Shown: positions 1-12,094 of the stretch, piece by piece | Layout of the letters: each line of letters opens with the position of its first letter | Position numbering within the stretch: the first letter of the stretch is position 1 | Made by a program: the position numbers and the translations under genes | The notes under the pieces: model-generated | What the model saw: only the letters and a program-made list of their open reading frames with translations | What the model was told of the DNA's origin: nothing | Databases searched by the model: none | Assembly: GCF_037975245.1 (NCBI RefSeq) | Contig: NC_092572.1 | Location: forward strand, 8,563,001-8,627,000 | Direction of reading: 5' to 3' | DNA: 64,000 bases | Source: Apostichopus japonicus | Lineage: Eukaryota; Echinodermata; Holothuroidea; Aspidochirotida; Stichopodidae

Positions 1-620
1 CTGATATCTGAAACCATTGTGAGGGGTAGAAGGGAGGGGAAGGGGCCACTGGGGAAAGGAAGTATGCAGGTTAGAGCATTTATTAGCATAACATATTTGC
101 AAGCATAGGATTCTATGTGAATTCATCGTTGTTGAATAGGATGGAGGGTGAGGTGGAGAGGGGGAAGTTTGATGGGGTTGGACAGTCCAATCCCTCTTAG
201 ACTATGTGCTTTAACAACTGTAATATCAATCTTTGATATGTCTGAAAGTTACAATTTGTACACTATCACCTCGTTCATCGCATGGGGCAGATATGATGGG
301 CCAATGGGGAATCTGGTATACAGGATTAGCCTTTTCATGACACCCTAATATGAGGAGGGGCGTTGGGGAGGGTGATTGTTATTGAAATGTTCTATTTAGA
401 TTATATGCTCTTGCATATGTTACATTGATGCAGTTTGATATGCCTTAGAAAGGAAAAGGTTGTACCCTGGTATCTTGTTCTCCGTTTGTTGACAATGATT
501 TTTCACCATCCCAGCAGTTTATTGTATGTCGTCCAGTTATAGAGTTGTTGACAATTGACAATTCATCATCATGGACGTTAAATATGAATCTAAGAGACTG
601 ACTTAGGCCAGCTTGCGGCT
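1..620. other. No gene seen
   Basis: Purine-rich, GGGGA-containing DNA with a short 66-codon open frame at 148-348 that has no recognisable domain and no splice or promoter context. I see no supported feature here. Confidence 0.5.
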
Positions 621-679
621 TTGATAAGCCAATGATAGCTTCTTCGCGAGTTCCTGCTTGCAGGAGGATCTACAATACA

Positions 680-840
680 TATATACGTCGAAGCTACGAA
701 GGCTGTGCAATCATATTAGCATATGCACAAAGATGCCTGTTGGTGCTGAGGTACGGTTCTCGTTTCGTGTGCGCGAGGTCCCGGGTTCGATTCTGCGTCA
801 ACCTTTCCTTTTCCTTTTCTTGTTTTTTCTCGCATCGCAG
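680..840 (+). mobile_element. tRNA-derived SINE-like copy 1
   Basis: A B-box-like GGTTCGATTC lies at 784-793, preceded by tRNA-like sequence from about 745, and is followed by a pyrimidine-rich tail. The whole block recurs in diverged form at about 1405-1545. The flanking start GTCGAAGCTAC and the end CGTCAAC plus pyrimidine tract are shared. A dispersed tRNA-derived SINE is the simplest reading. It is not a credible functional tRNA because no clean acceptor stem can be drawn. Confidence 0.45.
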
Positions 841-1800
841 CTATCTAGTTGCCCTGAGCAGGTATATTACGTGTAGATGATGTCGCGAATCTACGTGTTA
901 AGGGCAATTGTCCCCGTCGAGTCGCACTTTTTTCTTTTAAGCCCAAGAAGGCTCGAGTGAGCATTTTTAGGTGCAGATTGCGTCTACAAGGGACGACTTA
1001 CACGCTGATTTCGGGGATAATTAATAAATTTGTAGAATGAACCATTTCCACGTTCAATAAATAACTATTACCGACTGTCTATAGCCAATTGCAGTGATTA
1101 CTTCATCTATTCCTCATCTCGAAGCTATCTAGTGGCCAAACGCACGTGTTCTACGTGTATATGATGTCTCAAAGTAACGTATTAGGGGTAAATGCCCCAG
1201 TCGCGTCGCACTTATGTTCTTCCAAGCCCGAACAGGCTCGAGTGGTCATTATTACGTGTAGAATGCGTGTATAAGGGACGACTTAGACGCTGATTTCGGG
1301 GATAATTAGTAAATTTGTATAATGAGTTGGCAATTGGCAATTGCTGTGATTACGTCATCTATTTCTCGCGTGGTATACCGATATATTGGCTGGAGATACC
1401 GTGTCGAAGCTACACAGGCTCTGCTACCATGTTAGCTTATGTACAAGCGGCTTGTTAGTGTATCAGTACGGTTACCGTCTTGTGTCAGTGAGTTCCCATG
1501 TACGATTCCCCGTCAACTTTTTTTTCCTTTTCTTATTTTTCTCGCGTTGAAAATATTTTGATTTGCACGATTGCTGAACATGCAGCTTTTGAATCTGTTT
1601 CATTCTAACTACTAAAAAGGTATAATATTCATTCAAACCCAAACAGTGCTGTAGTGGGCATTATTACATGTAGATTGCGTCTATTTGGGACGGCTTAGAC
1701 GCTGATTTCGGTGATAATTTGTAAATATGTATACTGATCGGCTATAGGCATGCAATTGCAGTGATTACGTCATCTATTTCTCGTGTGGTATACCGATAGC
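838..1800. repeat. Diverged ~200-300 bp tandem repeat, three copies
   Basis: Copies at about 838-1025, 1120-1330 and 1630-1800 share, in order, AGCTATCTAGT, a GAGTCGCAC/GCGTCGCAC block, GGCTCGAGTG, GGGACGACTTA and CGCTGATTTCGGGGATAATT. Copies 2 and 3 also share GATTACGTCATCTATTTCTC with the DNA after them. The SINE-like copies sit between these blocks, so a composite SINE-plus-repeat unit seems to have been duplicated and then decayed. The third copy is the shortest. Confidence 0.6.
1405..1545 (+). mobile_element. tRNA-derived SINE-like copy 2
   Basis: Diverged relative of the copy at 680-840. It begins GTCGAAGCTAC, keeps a degraded B-box (TACGATTCCCC) near 1500 and has the same CGTCAAC end followed by a T/C-rich tail. 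Confidence 0.4.
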
Positions 1801-2870
1801 TGTTACCTATTGGCTTGATTCTTGTACTCACTATGGCAAATCCATATACCATGTATGAAAAGTATCCTTGATTTCTTCTATGAAAAATTATTTTTCAAGG
1901 TTTCCAGGCCTCGACACTGAAGTATTTATAAAAGTACTCGCTATTTGGCGACCGTTACTAATAATCTACTGGCCAAAACGCAATACTCACTCGCCACTAT
2001 GACTGATGTTCAAATCTCCATATTACAGATCTACAACATCAATACTACCTACGTACAAAGGTTAGGCACCCAGGCAGATACATGGTGCTGCGTAATTGCA
2101 CATTGGAAAATTATGTTTCTGTGCAGTATGAAATTTAAACTTTTTTCCCACCAAAAGTAAGTTACGAACAAAGTCAAACATGCCGCAGAATCATAAATAA
2201 GCAGCTAGGTCTACTTAACTGTCTCAAAGAAACTAACATAACATATCTGCAAAAATACCTACTAAGATAGCGTGGCTTCTGTTACATTGGCGCTCCTCTA
2301 GTACTAGGCATATAATATACAGTAGCTAGGGTGTGCGCACGTCCTAAACCTATACAGTACCTCACTGCTACTTTGAACCGCTACTCGATTAGCGCGACTT
2401 CGTACATTTTCCCAATTATTTATCTTGTCTTTTAGCTGCAGATTGGTGTGCGAAAATATCGCTATTACTCCATTACACTGCATTAATCAAAACGATCTTT
2501 TACGCACTGAAAATCTAACATTGAAAGAGTATTTATCTTCCACTCGCAACCGGGTTTAGTTAAAATCTTTGCAAAAACACCACTGTATATTTTTCAAAAT
2601 TATGCATCCCCGCACCCACTTATCCGCCTGCATGACTACAAAGGTTAATATTTTATCGATTCCAAAAACGCGACGCCAGAAGTGCTCTGTAATGTTAACA
2701 AAAGGGTTTTACCATTTGTGAAAGGCAGTAGGCGGGCTAGAGATTCTTTTTGAGATAGAGTGGGTAGCAGAATTTTATGGCTGAATAAGTCTGAACATAC
2801 CTTTCAAACAATTTAGCAGATGGATTTGAAAAGTTAACAATACTACAACCAGCCCTCCTCCATTCAATTG
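1801..2870. other. No gene seen
   Basis: AT-rich, with only short open frames such as 1945-2160 (71 codons). None has a signal peptide, domain or splice context that I can support. Confidence 0.5.
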
Positions 2871-2948
2871 GAATGGCATTAATTAAGCCCCAATACGTTT
2901 TAAACGGGAAAGCACGAGACGAGAGCTTGAAGTTATTAAGAACACTGA

Positions 2949-3039
2949 ATGATGATGATGATGATGACGATGATGACGTTGCTGACGATGATGACGACGA
3001 CGATGACGATTGCGATGATGCTGATGATGAAGCAGAAGA
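2949..3039 (+). repeat. GAT/GAC trinucleotide tract inside a 60-codon acidic open frame
   Basis: Imperfect (GAT/GAC)n. On the plus strand it lies inside an open frame from 2873 to 3055 whose translation has a short non-repetitive start (MALIKPQYVLNGK), two runs of nine aspartates, then DDEAEEELMS and a stop. A coding acidic-tail exon is possible, but trinucleotide repeats make such frames open by chance. I treat it as a microsatellite first and a gene second. Confidence 0.55.
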
Positions 3040-3059
3040 AGAATTAATGTCGTAAGTAT

Positions 3060-4050
3060 TACCATAGCCTGCGTACTCTGATAAGAAAGTTCTTATGTTG
3101 GGCCTGGCCGCCGGTAGGGTGCACGGTGTTTATGTGGGGAAGGGGTGTTACGAAGAGTTTGTTACACTTAGTTTATACACTAATGTCATAGTGGCTATCT
3201 TACTTTGTTTCTTTAGATAGGAACAAAGCTAGAAATTTCGGGTCAGAAAATTATTTGCTATGATTGAAAGTACAGCCAAACGAATGAGAACGTCAACGTA
3301 AATTAATACTCGTAAACATGTGCGAATACAGACTCGATTTTCACCGATGATTTACCACTAAGTCAGATTGAAAGAGTTATTTTCGAATATTACACCCCTA
3401 CACCTATAGCACTCAATATTAGCGCCTATGAAGACATACATCATTACTTTGTTTTGACCGTTATTACTGGAAACATTTCTCGCTTTAAACGTAGAAATTA
3501 TGAAAGAAAATATATAAAAAAAATGTAACATGCGAGTCTTATATATGAAAATTATAGACATGTACATCGAATATAACGATACATCAATAATTCTCAGCAT
3601 TTTGGTCAATTTGAAGAAAAATAAAACAAAACAAATAAGCTGTGCACTGGTGGGAACTGGTTTTAACAGAACAATACATATCGTGAAGGTGGGTCAAACT
3701 TTGGATGATCTTGGATTATAACATAAGTTGATATCTGCACATGCTTATATCTGAATATACTTGTCACGAAGGTGCAATATATAGAAAGAAAAATTTTCTT
3801 AATAGTTCAAGGGCTAAACTAAAATGAAAAAAAAAATGTGCACTGATGGGGAACAGAGTTAATAATTCATTTGTGAAAAAGGGTAAAGCGTTTGGTTTGT
3901 AACTTTCTTGATTTCTGAATAGTTGCCGAGCACGTGCACGACACGGAGAGAAGTGCATAACGTGCAAAACGTGACGAACCGCATCCACTAACCAATAACC
4001 GACTCTGGTTGTTCAAGCTCCACCCAAAGTTTGATTCTAAATGGTGTAAC
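3060..4050. other. No gene seen upstream of the cysteine-rich gene
   Basis: AT-rich spacer. The open frames at 3358-3609 and 3764-3988 on the minus strand have the composition of non-coding DNA. The last ~100 bases form the promoter region of the gene beginning at 4118. Confidence 0.45.
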
Positions 4051-4055
4051 TGGTC

Positions 4056-4063
4056 TTTAAAAG
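4056..4063 (+). promoter_or_regulatory. Putative TATA-like box of the cysteine-rich secreted protein gene
   Basis: TTTAAAAG lies 55-62 bases upstream of the ATG at 4118. A start about 30 bases downstream would fall near the TTATCAGG initiator-like sequence at about 4090 and give a 5'UTR of roughly 28 bases. Confidence 0.4.
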
Positions 4064-4117
4064 GTCGGTGGGATCTGCCTGGACACCATTTATCAGGGCT
4101 GACTTGAACCTGTCAAA

Positions 4118-5006
4118 ATGATTCGGCTTTTGTTTATAACTGCTGTGGTCGTTAGTTGCCAGGCATCATCATTTGTAAACGCACCCAGAGGAAGGGGTTG
4201 CAGAAGGTAAGTAGTTATACCACTATAAATCTATTCACATACTTCAGTTCTAGTCTAATGTTATTCTAATTAGACAATAAACCGTATCTAGTTGGCACAT
4301 ATTCATCATAATATACCACACAATTGAAACGTTGTGGCTGTGACTGCTTCCAATTAACACTATCGTCATATGTAATGCACGTTGTTAATTTATCCTTAAT
4401 TCTTTGTATGTTCTTGTCTTACCCAGCCCAAACTGGAAATGTGACTGCAAAGTAGTCTACAGCTGTGATGGTAGCAACAAATTTTCAGATGACTTCAGTG
4501 ACAGTACTACTGCTGGAGAGGTCAAAAATTTGGCCCCTGAAGACTACCAACTGAGGATTCCAGGGAAAAGATGGCGACGAGAGATCTGGAGTCAAGAAGA
4601 GTTTTGTAAAAGGGAATGTCATGATCGATTGAACGCGTTCTTGTGTCTTGACGGTAGCGGTGACCCTTCAGATTACTCTGACTCTGCCCTTTGTCTTAAG
4701 CTTCTTGCCATTAATTCTGGTCCGTTTTCCCAAGATGGTAGCGACGAGCCATGCTGCGAGATATACCTACAGTGGGGTCTCAACTGGTGTCCAGACAAGT
4801 GGTACAAACTGGTACGGAATGTTCGGTGTTTATATCTGGCGCTCGATCCTAATTTTGAGGTGGCTGCTAGCGGTGCAACATCTTCCCACGTTTTTAGTGT
4901 AGAGGGAGGTTGTACAGCGGATGGAACACTCGATTTCACGTGGTGTGATAGCGCTCCTCAGTGTATTGTGCCGGCCCCCCAACCGCCGTTTGGTGGTGGT
5001 GGATAA
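4118..5006 (+). CDS. Secreted cysteine-rich protein, family not recognised
   Basis: Two coding exons: 4118-4206 and 4427-5006, joined across AG|GTAAGT and CCCAG|CCC in phase 2, giving 222 residues. The first ~16 residues (MIRLLFITAVVVSCQA) form a typical signal peptide, so the product should be secreted. The mature part has about 15 cysteines, including a K-C-D-C cluster near residues 34-37 and a C-C pair, which points to several disulphides. A furin-like R-W-R-R site lies at residues 78-81, so the chain may be cut into two. The C-terminus is proline/glycine rich and ends in four glycines. ATG 4118 was chosen because it starts the signal peptide, is preceded by CAAA, and follows a TATA-like box. 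I cannot assign a known domain. The last GGT codons also offer weak phase-1 donors that would lead into exons at 5083 and 7312. No clear AATAAA lies close downstream. Structure is well supported; function is unknown. Confidence 0.8.
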
Positions 5007-5082
5007 AGTTGATATGGTAATAACAGGAAAAAAACTCAGCATTACAGTGGTAAATAATTAACTTTCATTTTTGTTTTTTAAG

Positions 5083-7457
5083 ATACCAATCCTATTGCTA
5101 GAGGGACTGTTTTTCCTTACCGTAAGTAATCCAAGTAACACTTAGTTTTTTTTAAATGTGCGATACAATGTTACAAGATATGTCAATCACTTTGAGGATA
5201 TGCTGGGTTTGTCTCTAATTAGATGTTTTTCTATCCTAAAATTGCTCTCTTGTCAATTTTTAATTTACGTTAAGGAATGGTTTCATGATAGAGTGTCCGG
5301 TCTTTTTAACTTCACCATAATCATAATCTTGTCAGAATTGCTTGACATATTTTAAGCAAGTGTAGGAATGTCTACAAAGTAACGTTCCATCGAAGTGTAT
5401 ATGTATATACTATATGTTGCAACGGCGTAGATCATATTGTAACGCACCACAGGAGCCTGGGATACATTATAGCAGAGGTATATATGAACAATTAACCTAA
5501 AGATGTGAACACATAAAAGATGTGTAAATGAGTATAATATTATTTGAACATGAAACCCTTTGAAGAAGTTGTAATATCATCATCGAGCTAATTACATGAA
5601 TGCATGATTAAGCGGAAATAGGAATTGTTACTTGATGAGGATAACGTTCCTACAACGAACTTGTTCCAAAATTGTAACATTACATGACCTGAACTGCAAA
5701 ATTATGTTACCTCTGATTTTCGTCATTGTTGAAGTTTGCATAGTTTAAACGAGCATCCTAAATATAAGAAGATGGTACACAACTCCTTCAAAAGTTCATA
5801 AACGTTGCCATTTTCATGTACTAATCAGAAAAATGAGACAAAGTTGTCTATATAGATATAGATTAATAGATAAATATATGTGGACATTGTAACTACATTT
5901 GGTAAAATGTTTGCTTAAAGAAACGTATCAGCGAGAATCTTCAGTTGAACTACTACAAGTTGTGTTTGCTGAGTACCTGACGTAATGAATAAGAGTTTAA
6001 TTGTCATCTGTATTCTCCCCCAAGTGTAACTAGCCTGCTAAAAATTACTAGAAGTTTTAAAAGTACTTTGCTGATGGTTCTGCATCTCCAAATTATTTCG
6101 AGAGATTGATGTGTTTTAAATTAGACAAGAAAATAGTTCAGTGAGGAAAAATACTAAAATGTTGGTAGTAAAATTGGGAGCACGAGATACCATTTATCTA
6201 TACTTTCTAGCATATTTTGGGCCAATTCTGAATAGCCTTGACCTATTTACATAATGCTAAAACTGGTGAAATTTGTAACAGTAATGAGAGAACGAAAACA
6301 AGATTTTTATAATTTTTGATGATGGTTCATATCAATTTTTAGTAAGATTTGAGCAGATTGCTTATAAAGTTAACAAATAAATGTTATAATTATGTTAGGA
6401 ATTTGAAGTTGTATGAGTTATGATTCTAGAAGGATGTCCAGAAATATCCAAATCCATTGCTTCATCTGTTGTGCTGTCCAATTGCTAGGCATACCAGCAA
6501 AAAAGTCATAGAATAAATGAAGAAAGAAGCATCTGTCCTTATATCTAAAATATTAAGTGGTAATAATGTGCGACTAATGGTACCATCGAAAACGTCTTTG
6601 GTAGTCGATAAGTCGGTTATTAGATTAAGATCTGTTTTAAATTTTGCATAATTATACAGCAAGGATGACTTAATGCACAAAATAGGTTGTGATATATTAT
6701 ACAATGTAACGAAAACACTGCTAGCAGTCCAGGTTTATGTATACAGACCTATAACACTCTTCCTTTTTTGAGATACGACCGTAGTTACCTGACGTTATAG
6801 CCTATATATACACAGACCATTAGGTAATTTCCTTAGATACAATCGAAAACTTAGTATGAAGACAACACTTTTTCTGCCCATCTGACACGCTTACAAGGCA
6901 TTAATATTCATTTTGAAAGTCCTCTAAGGGTGCCTTGTTATCTATATGAAGTTAAATGTTTTGTTTGAGTTATTAGAAATTATTAAAAAAATGGATTAAT
7001 ATTAACTTTCGAAGCTAGACTGAGAAACTGAAATCATCGTCAATTTAGCCTAAAACGGACCATTCCAAAGTTTGTTTTTATATGTTAAAGGCAATATCTT
7101 GAAAACCGGAATAGCTGTAAAAACAATCCTAGCAATCTTAATTGTCGTTTTTTCTTGGACTTCGGAATATCAAGATAAAAATACTGCCTATATGTATGAC
7201 TGGTGTTAGTTCAGTAACTCAATTGCGATTGTTAGATACTCAAACTTCGACAAATGTTGAATAGTTTTAAATTAGCCAAAAAAATCGTTTGAATAAGATT
7301 TGACATTACAGATGCCAGAATTGCGGGAGACTACACGCCGCTTCCCTTGCCCCAAAGCAGTGGTGCTTTCGACCACTTCGATACAGTACTTATATATGCT
7401 TCCTTACGAGGAAGCGAGGAAAAAATTCTTGAAGTATGCCCAAAAAAAGATCAATAA
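5083..7457 (+). other. Possible alternative 3' exons of the cysteine-rich gene (5083-5121 and 7312-7457)
   Basis: 5083-5121 is a 39-base segment between a TTTTTTAAG acceptor and a C|GTAAGT donor. It is open in the phase that would continue the upstream gene (DTNPIARGTVFPY). 7312-7457 follows a TTACAG acceptor and is open in the matching phase up to a TAA (ARIAGDYTPLPLPQ at its start). The phases fit a chain G|AT and C|AT. The weak point is the donor: exon 2 would have to leave at one of the GGTGGT codons before the stop, which are poor donors. A second frame from the ATG at 7312 is also open for 58 codons, so the reading of this exon is ambiguous. The 5122-7311 interval shows nothing else. 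Confidence 0.25.
5122..7311. other. AT-rich interval, intron or intergenic
   Basis: No open frame with protein-like composition and no repeat that I recognise. If the alternative exons are real this is an intron; otherwise it is 3' flank. Confidence 0.4.
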
Positions 7458-8240
7458 TTTAGTTCCCCAAATCGCGAATAATAATTGATAAGATACGAGT
7501 TAATTTAATGTTTTCACCTATAAAACGTCCTTTAAGGAAACGAGTTTGCTCCGGACTTATAAGATCTGAGAGAACATTCTTCGTATACGGGAAGCTAAAC
7601 ATTTAGCTGCAATTTTATAGTCTAAGCTGTGTTGAGCATGGCTATCGGTCGCCAATATTGCAAATACCGATAATCTTTAAGCCTTTAGTAGGGATAATAG
7701 TTAAACACTCTCTACCCTGCTCATCTGAAATGAAACCCTTTGGAAATGAATGGTTAAAATAATTCACAACCATTGGACCCACGACTTCCCAAAACACAAT
7801 AGTATTCTGTCTGGATTCCATCGGATCCTGGAGACTAGTTCAGGGCATTGAGAATAAAGAATTGAAGTACTCGTCTAATGAAGAGTACTAGTAGTAATAC
7901 AAAAACACATCAACTAAAATTCGTAGGGTTTCCCAAAACTGGTCCTCCACTTTCCTCCGTTAAAGTTTAGTTTGATTCCTCTGTTATAGACCACATTCTT
8001 TTCTCCGTTAAAGCTCCGTTTGTCAAGTCGTCTAGGATGAAGGAGGTTTGACCTTGTAGTGCCGATCTTCTATGTTTCATTATGTAGTATTTCGCCTTGT
8101 ATAGACAGGCAGCGTACACTAATGTGAGGGGCTTTCGGTAAAAACCTCTGCCGTCCCTATGGCATCTCTCAGTATACAGATCAGGTGAGTCTACGAAAAA
8201 GGAGAAAACTTTCTCCCTAACTAGACCTTCACAATTTTCA
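7458..8240. other. No gene seen
   Basis: Ordinary AT-rich DNA without a long open frame, recognisable repeat or splice-bounded segment. Confidence 0.45.
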
Positions 8241-8256
8241 TTTTCATATAATAATA

Positions 8257-8329
8257 CTCATACTCAAACGCATAATCATAATAATAATAATCATCATCAT
8301 AATAATAATACTCATACTAATACTACTCA

Positions 8330-8388
<59 letters not shown>

Positions 8389-8447
8389 ATAATAATAATA
8401 ATAATAAAAGAAATAATAATAATAATAACAACAACAACAACAACAAC

Positions 8448-8489
<42 letters not shown>

Positions 8490-8690
8490 TATAATAATCA
8501 TAATAATCATAACAATAATATTCATACTAATACTACTACTACTAATAAAATACTCATAATAATCATACTAATAATAAATACAATAATAATGATTATAAAA
8601 ATATTTGTAATAATAAATACTAATACTAATAATAATTATATCATAATAATTATAGTAGTATTTTTTCATCTCATTTATTCATTTATTCAT
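8257..8690. repeat. Compound ATA/ATC/ACT trinucleotide microsatellite
   Basis: About 430 bases of mixed (TAA)n, (TCA)n, (CTA)n and (CAA)n runs, with an almost pure (CTA)n tract around 8330-8387 and (AAT)n around 8450-8490. The long poly-isoleucine and poly-serine open frame on the minus strand is a product of this repeat, not a gene. Confidence 0.9.
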
Positions 8691-8719
8691 ATAATTCATG
8701 AAATACAGTACGTATGTTA

Positions 8720-11140
8720 CATACTTTATACACGGATAATGTATGCAGTATATTGTACTCGTAATATTAGTTTTCCAATTCATCAAGGCAATAAGCAAGA
8801 CTTCGTTGCAAAGCTTTATAGTTATTTCTGCGAGACTTTGAAGTTCTATTCTTGAAGGCAATGTATTTCTCAACTTGTATAATGAACTTCATTTTTTGAA
8901 AAAAAATGTTGCAATCTGGCATGTTATTGTTCAGTTTACAATGAATGATATAATTTTTACTATATGTACAAAGAAATTAATAGGATTATAACTAACGTGA
9001 CTTTCACCAAAGAAAATATCTCTTTTCAAAAATATAAGTGCCGCCCAAAAAAACCTTTGCTCACAGTCTAAAAGAAGCTAGAAGTGACATAACAGGACCA
9101 GAACAAGTGTTATATGGTCCCAGTATGAACATAGGCGGAAAGTACAAACAGGGCTATCAACTTTCCCCAACTTTCCACATAAATAAAGCAGTCTATTCGT
9201 TCCTAAATACAATGAATAAACCTAAATTGAAAATACTTTACCTTAGCCTCGAAAGCGGTGCAAAATGGCATTCTGAAGATAATAGCCCAATCATTCTGAT
9301 TTAAATTAAAATGAAGATCCCACCTAGCACATGCTTTAGGTGGGCTGGTGATGTCAGTAATTAAAAGAGGTTAGACTATACGGGAAAGCTGAATATTACT
9401 GCAAGTCATACATCAAATAATGATCATTTTGTATTGTTTATGTTTAAGCCCCATTACAAAATAATTAACATTCACCATGTTGGTTGAGTGTAGACTGTTA
9501 GTCTACAACTGAACTATGCTCAGACATTGAGTTTATTGGATGATCTTTTATTGTGACACCTACATGTTTATGGGCTTACTGGTTCAACTTGTTTTGTCAT
9601 ATATTTGGCGTTGCATAGGCCTATATTACACAGTTTAGTACAAAAACTGAAAAGTTTTAACCATACGAGCCAATACAACATTTGGACATATTAATTCAAT
9701 TAAATATCAGACATTTATCAAACTAGAGTAAGTTAGGATATACCAGAAGTTTGATGCCTTATGGTGCTCAATTGGTTTAGTGTGTGCAATGTCTGACTGT
9801 TTAATGCCAATCAAACATTTCATGGGGGTTCCGGCAAAACACCCTTTGTATGACCCATATGCAAAAACCAAATAATGCTAACTAACCATTATAGTTAAAT
9901 GAACTATTAGCCTATACATCATTTTGCATCCAATGACCTAAACAATGCCTTATTTTGCCAAAAAAACAGGGGACTCTCCTCCAGGTTTTAAATATTGCCC
10001 ACCGATACACACACACACAAACACATTATCAATTTCCTCGAAAGATCTAACAAAGAAATAGTACCAAAACTCACTTGATACATTATGTTAAGACAGAGAG
10101 TAGGGAAAACAAGCAGGACAACAAATCAAATGGATTCCGTTTGTGGTGGGTTTCGGGTGGGGGTTGGGGCGGGGGAGGGGGTTAAGGTTGTAAATTGCAT
10201 GAGAGGGCGATGGATATTTTGCTCATGCATTTCCAAGTGTGAGGCATGATATGCCAGGTGTGTGGTAGGATTCGGACGCTTCCTAGGCTCTTCCATTTTC
10301 CTATTAATTTTAGACCACGTAACCGAGGAGGTTTTCAAGCGGTTACAAGCTATATTCCAATATTGATGGTTGTTCTGCAGTTATTTTTGAAGGTTTAATA
10401 CCTCCATGAAAGTACTTTTTAATAACTTCTAACAATGATATTGGCCAGAATTTAGGGCCTATACAGACTACCTTTAAACTGTTATCAATATTTAATTAGT
10501 CCAGACAGAGTGACTTTAATTAAACTTGAACTTAACTGCATGTTGTGGACAACCTGTACAATGAGAACAGCTGGAAAATTTACCTGTTTCCATAATCCAG
10601 TTACAGGAATGCTATGGCGACTTGTTCGTGGACAGGACAATTACGCTTTGACTTCCTGGCACATCTTTGCAACGTTGAACATACCTTGCTACATAGTTTT
10701 CCAATAGGGGTTTATCTATACTAAGATGAGCACCTTCAAAGAGATAAGAAAATTCATAATCAAGGATATATCATGTTTTATTTCCCCCTCCACCCCCCCC
10801 CCACCCCAAAGTGAGGTTTGGCCTGTAGAGAATATGGCACACCTAAAAAGTACTATCAGGCCTTCAATATCTCACCAACCACACTGAACCTGAATTTGTT
10901 ACATACAGTATTAAGTACCACTTTCCCCAAGGAGAAGGCTAGGCTATAGTCCATTAATTGCATTTCTATATTGTCGCATGTATGCATAGATGACTACCTC
11001 TGTGTAGCGAACGGGTGTACATATGTAGAGCCGTAATAAAACCCCTAATTTGACTTACTGATGTTCAGATTTATTTTTTTGTTCGTTTCTGTGCTGATGT
11101 CAGTCAGTGAAATCAGCTCTGCTAATCATTATTGTAGTGC
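8720..11140. other. No gene seen; small simple repeats
   Basis: AT-rich spacer. It holds a short (CA)n at about 10007-10020, a strong short hairpin at about 9319-9346 (CCCACCTAGC pairing with the following AGGTGGG), a G-rich strand at 10140-10180 and a C-rich run near 10785-10805. The 88-codon frame at 9038-9304 lacks any recognisable feature. Confidence 0.4.
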
Positions 11141-11149
11141 GACAGGGCG

Positions 11150-11370
11150 CTAAAATTGAGGCATTTTTAGACCATACTTTAGCCATATCCCACGTGCAGT
11201 GAACGAAAATTGTTTACAATGAGTTAAGAGGTTTGTTAACAAGTGACGAAAACTTCTAGCTTTCATAGCAAAATATCTGCATGGTCATGATACAAAAAAA
11301 ATATGATAGTGCCATGAATGGCCAACTTGCCAGCTAACCAGTGATGGGTAGCGTTTAGTTATTGCGGACT
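11150..11370 (+). repeat. Dispersed repeat, copy 1 (second copy at 61560-61735)
   Basis: Shares with 61560-61735 the ordered blocks TTGTTTAC, AAGAGGTTTGTT, ACAAGTGACGAAAACTTC, GGCCAACTTG and CGTTTAG. The two copies are ~50 kb apart and diverged by small indels, so this is a dispersed repeat family of unknown class. Confidence 0.6.
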
Positions 11371-12094
11371 TCTATCTACATTACTTTTGTGATTTAGTGT
11401 GTAAGTTATAATGGGACATTTAATGGGCGTATGCTACCCCAAGACATATCGTTTGTCATAGTTGGGAGATACCAATGTCTGGGAAGTCATTAGCCTGAGC
11501 ATGGCACACTCTTGAGATATTGCATAATTAGTCAAATATTCCTTGTAGACGTGTTCTGAAACATGTCTTTTTTTCTTTTCATATCACTACTGAATCAAAC
11601 TTTGGTTTTTATGAAGTTAGGATGACGTGATTAGGACAAATTAATCCTCCTGCATGTGATATAAAATATGTCTGTATTTGATAGTTTTCGTATATCTATC
11701 ACTGTTGCAGTGCTAACTATTATGTTGGTTCACCTTTTCTCGCCAGACATAGTTTCAATCCGTTTTGTCTGATAAACAACTTTGCCAAACCTTTTCAATT
11801 TGATTAACAATAACGCATGATGAGATCTCCGTTACACCTATCTATTATAAACAACTGAAGCGCGAATACCCAGGGTTTGTTGCTATACGTGACTAGGATT
11901 TATTATCAAAACAGCGTCGATATGAATAAAAAACCGGTGACTTATCCAATCATTTGATTCTTCTGCAAATTGTGGTTTTCTTTCAATCAAAGACAATCAT
12001 AAAATATAAAAGAAAAATGACATTGTACACCTATTCTGTTCTTCTGACTGCTCGCCCCCACTCCGTATGTGCTTCGCTACTTCCATTGAAATAA

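Noticed and set aside
8244-8525. Poly-isoleucine/serine open frame on the minus strand
   Set aside because: Direct translation of trinucleotide microsatellite.
9038-9304. 88-codon plus-strand frame MPPKKTFAHSLKEARSD...
   Set aside because: The sequence looks mildly protein-like, but there is no splice, promoter or poly(A) context and no domain; AT-rich DNA gives such frames by chance.
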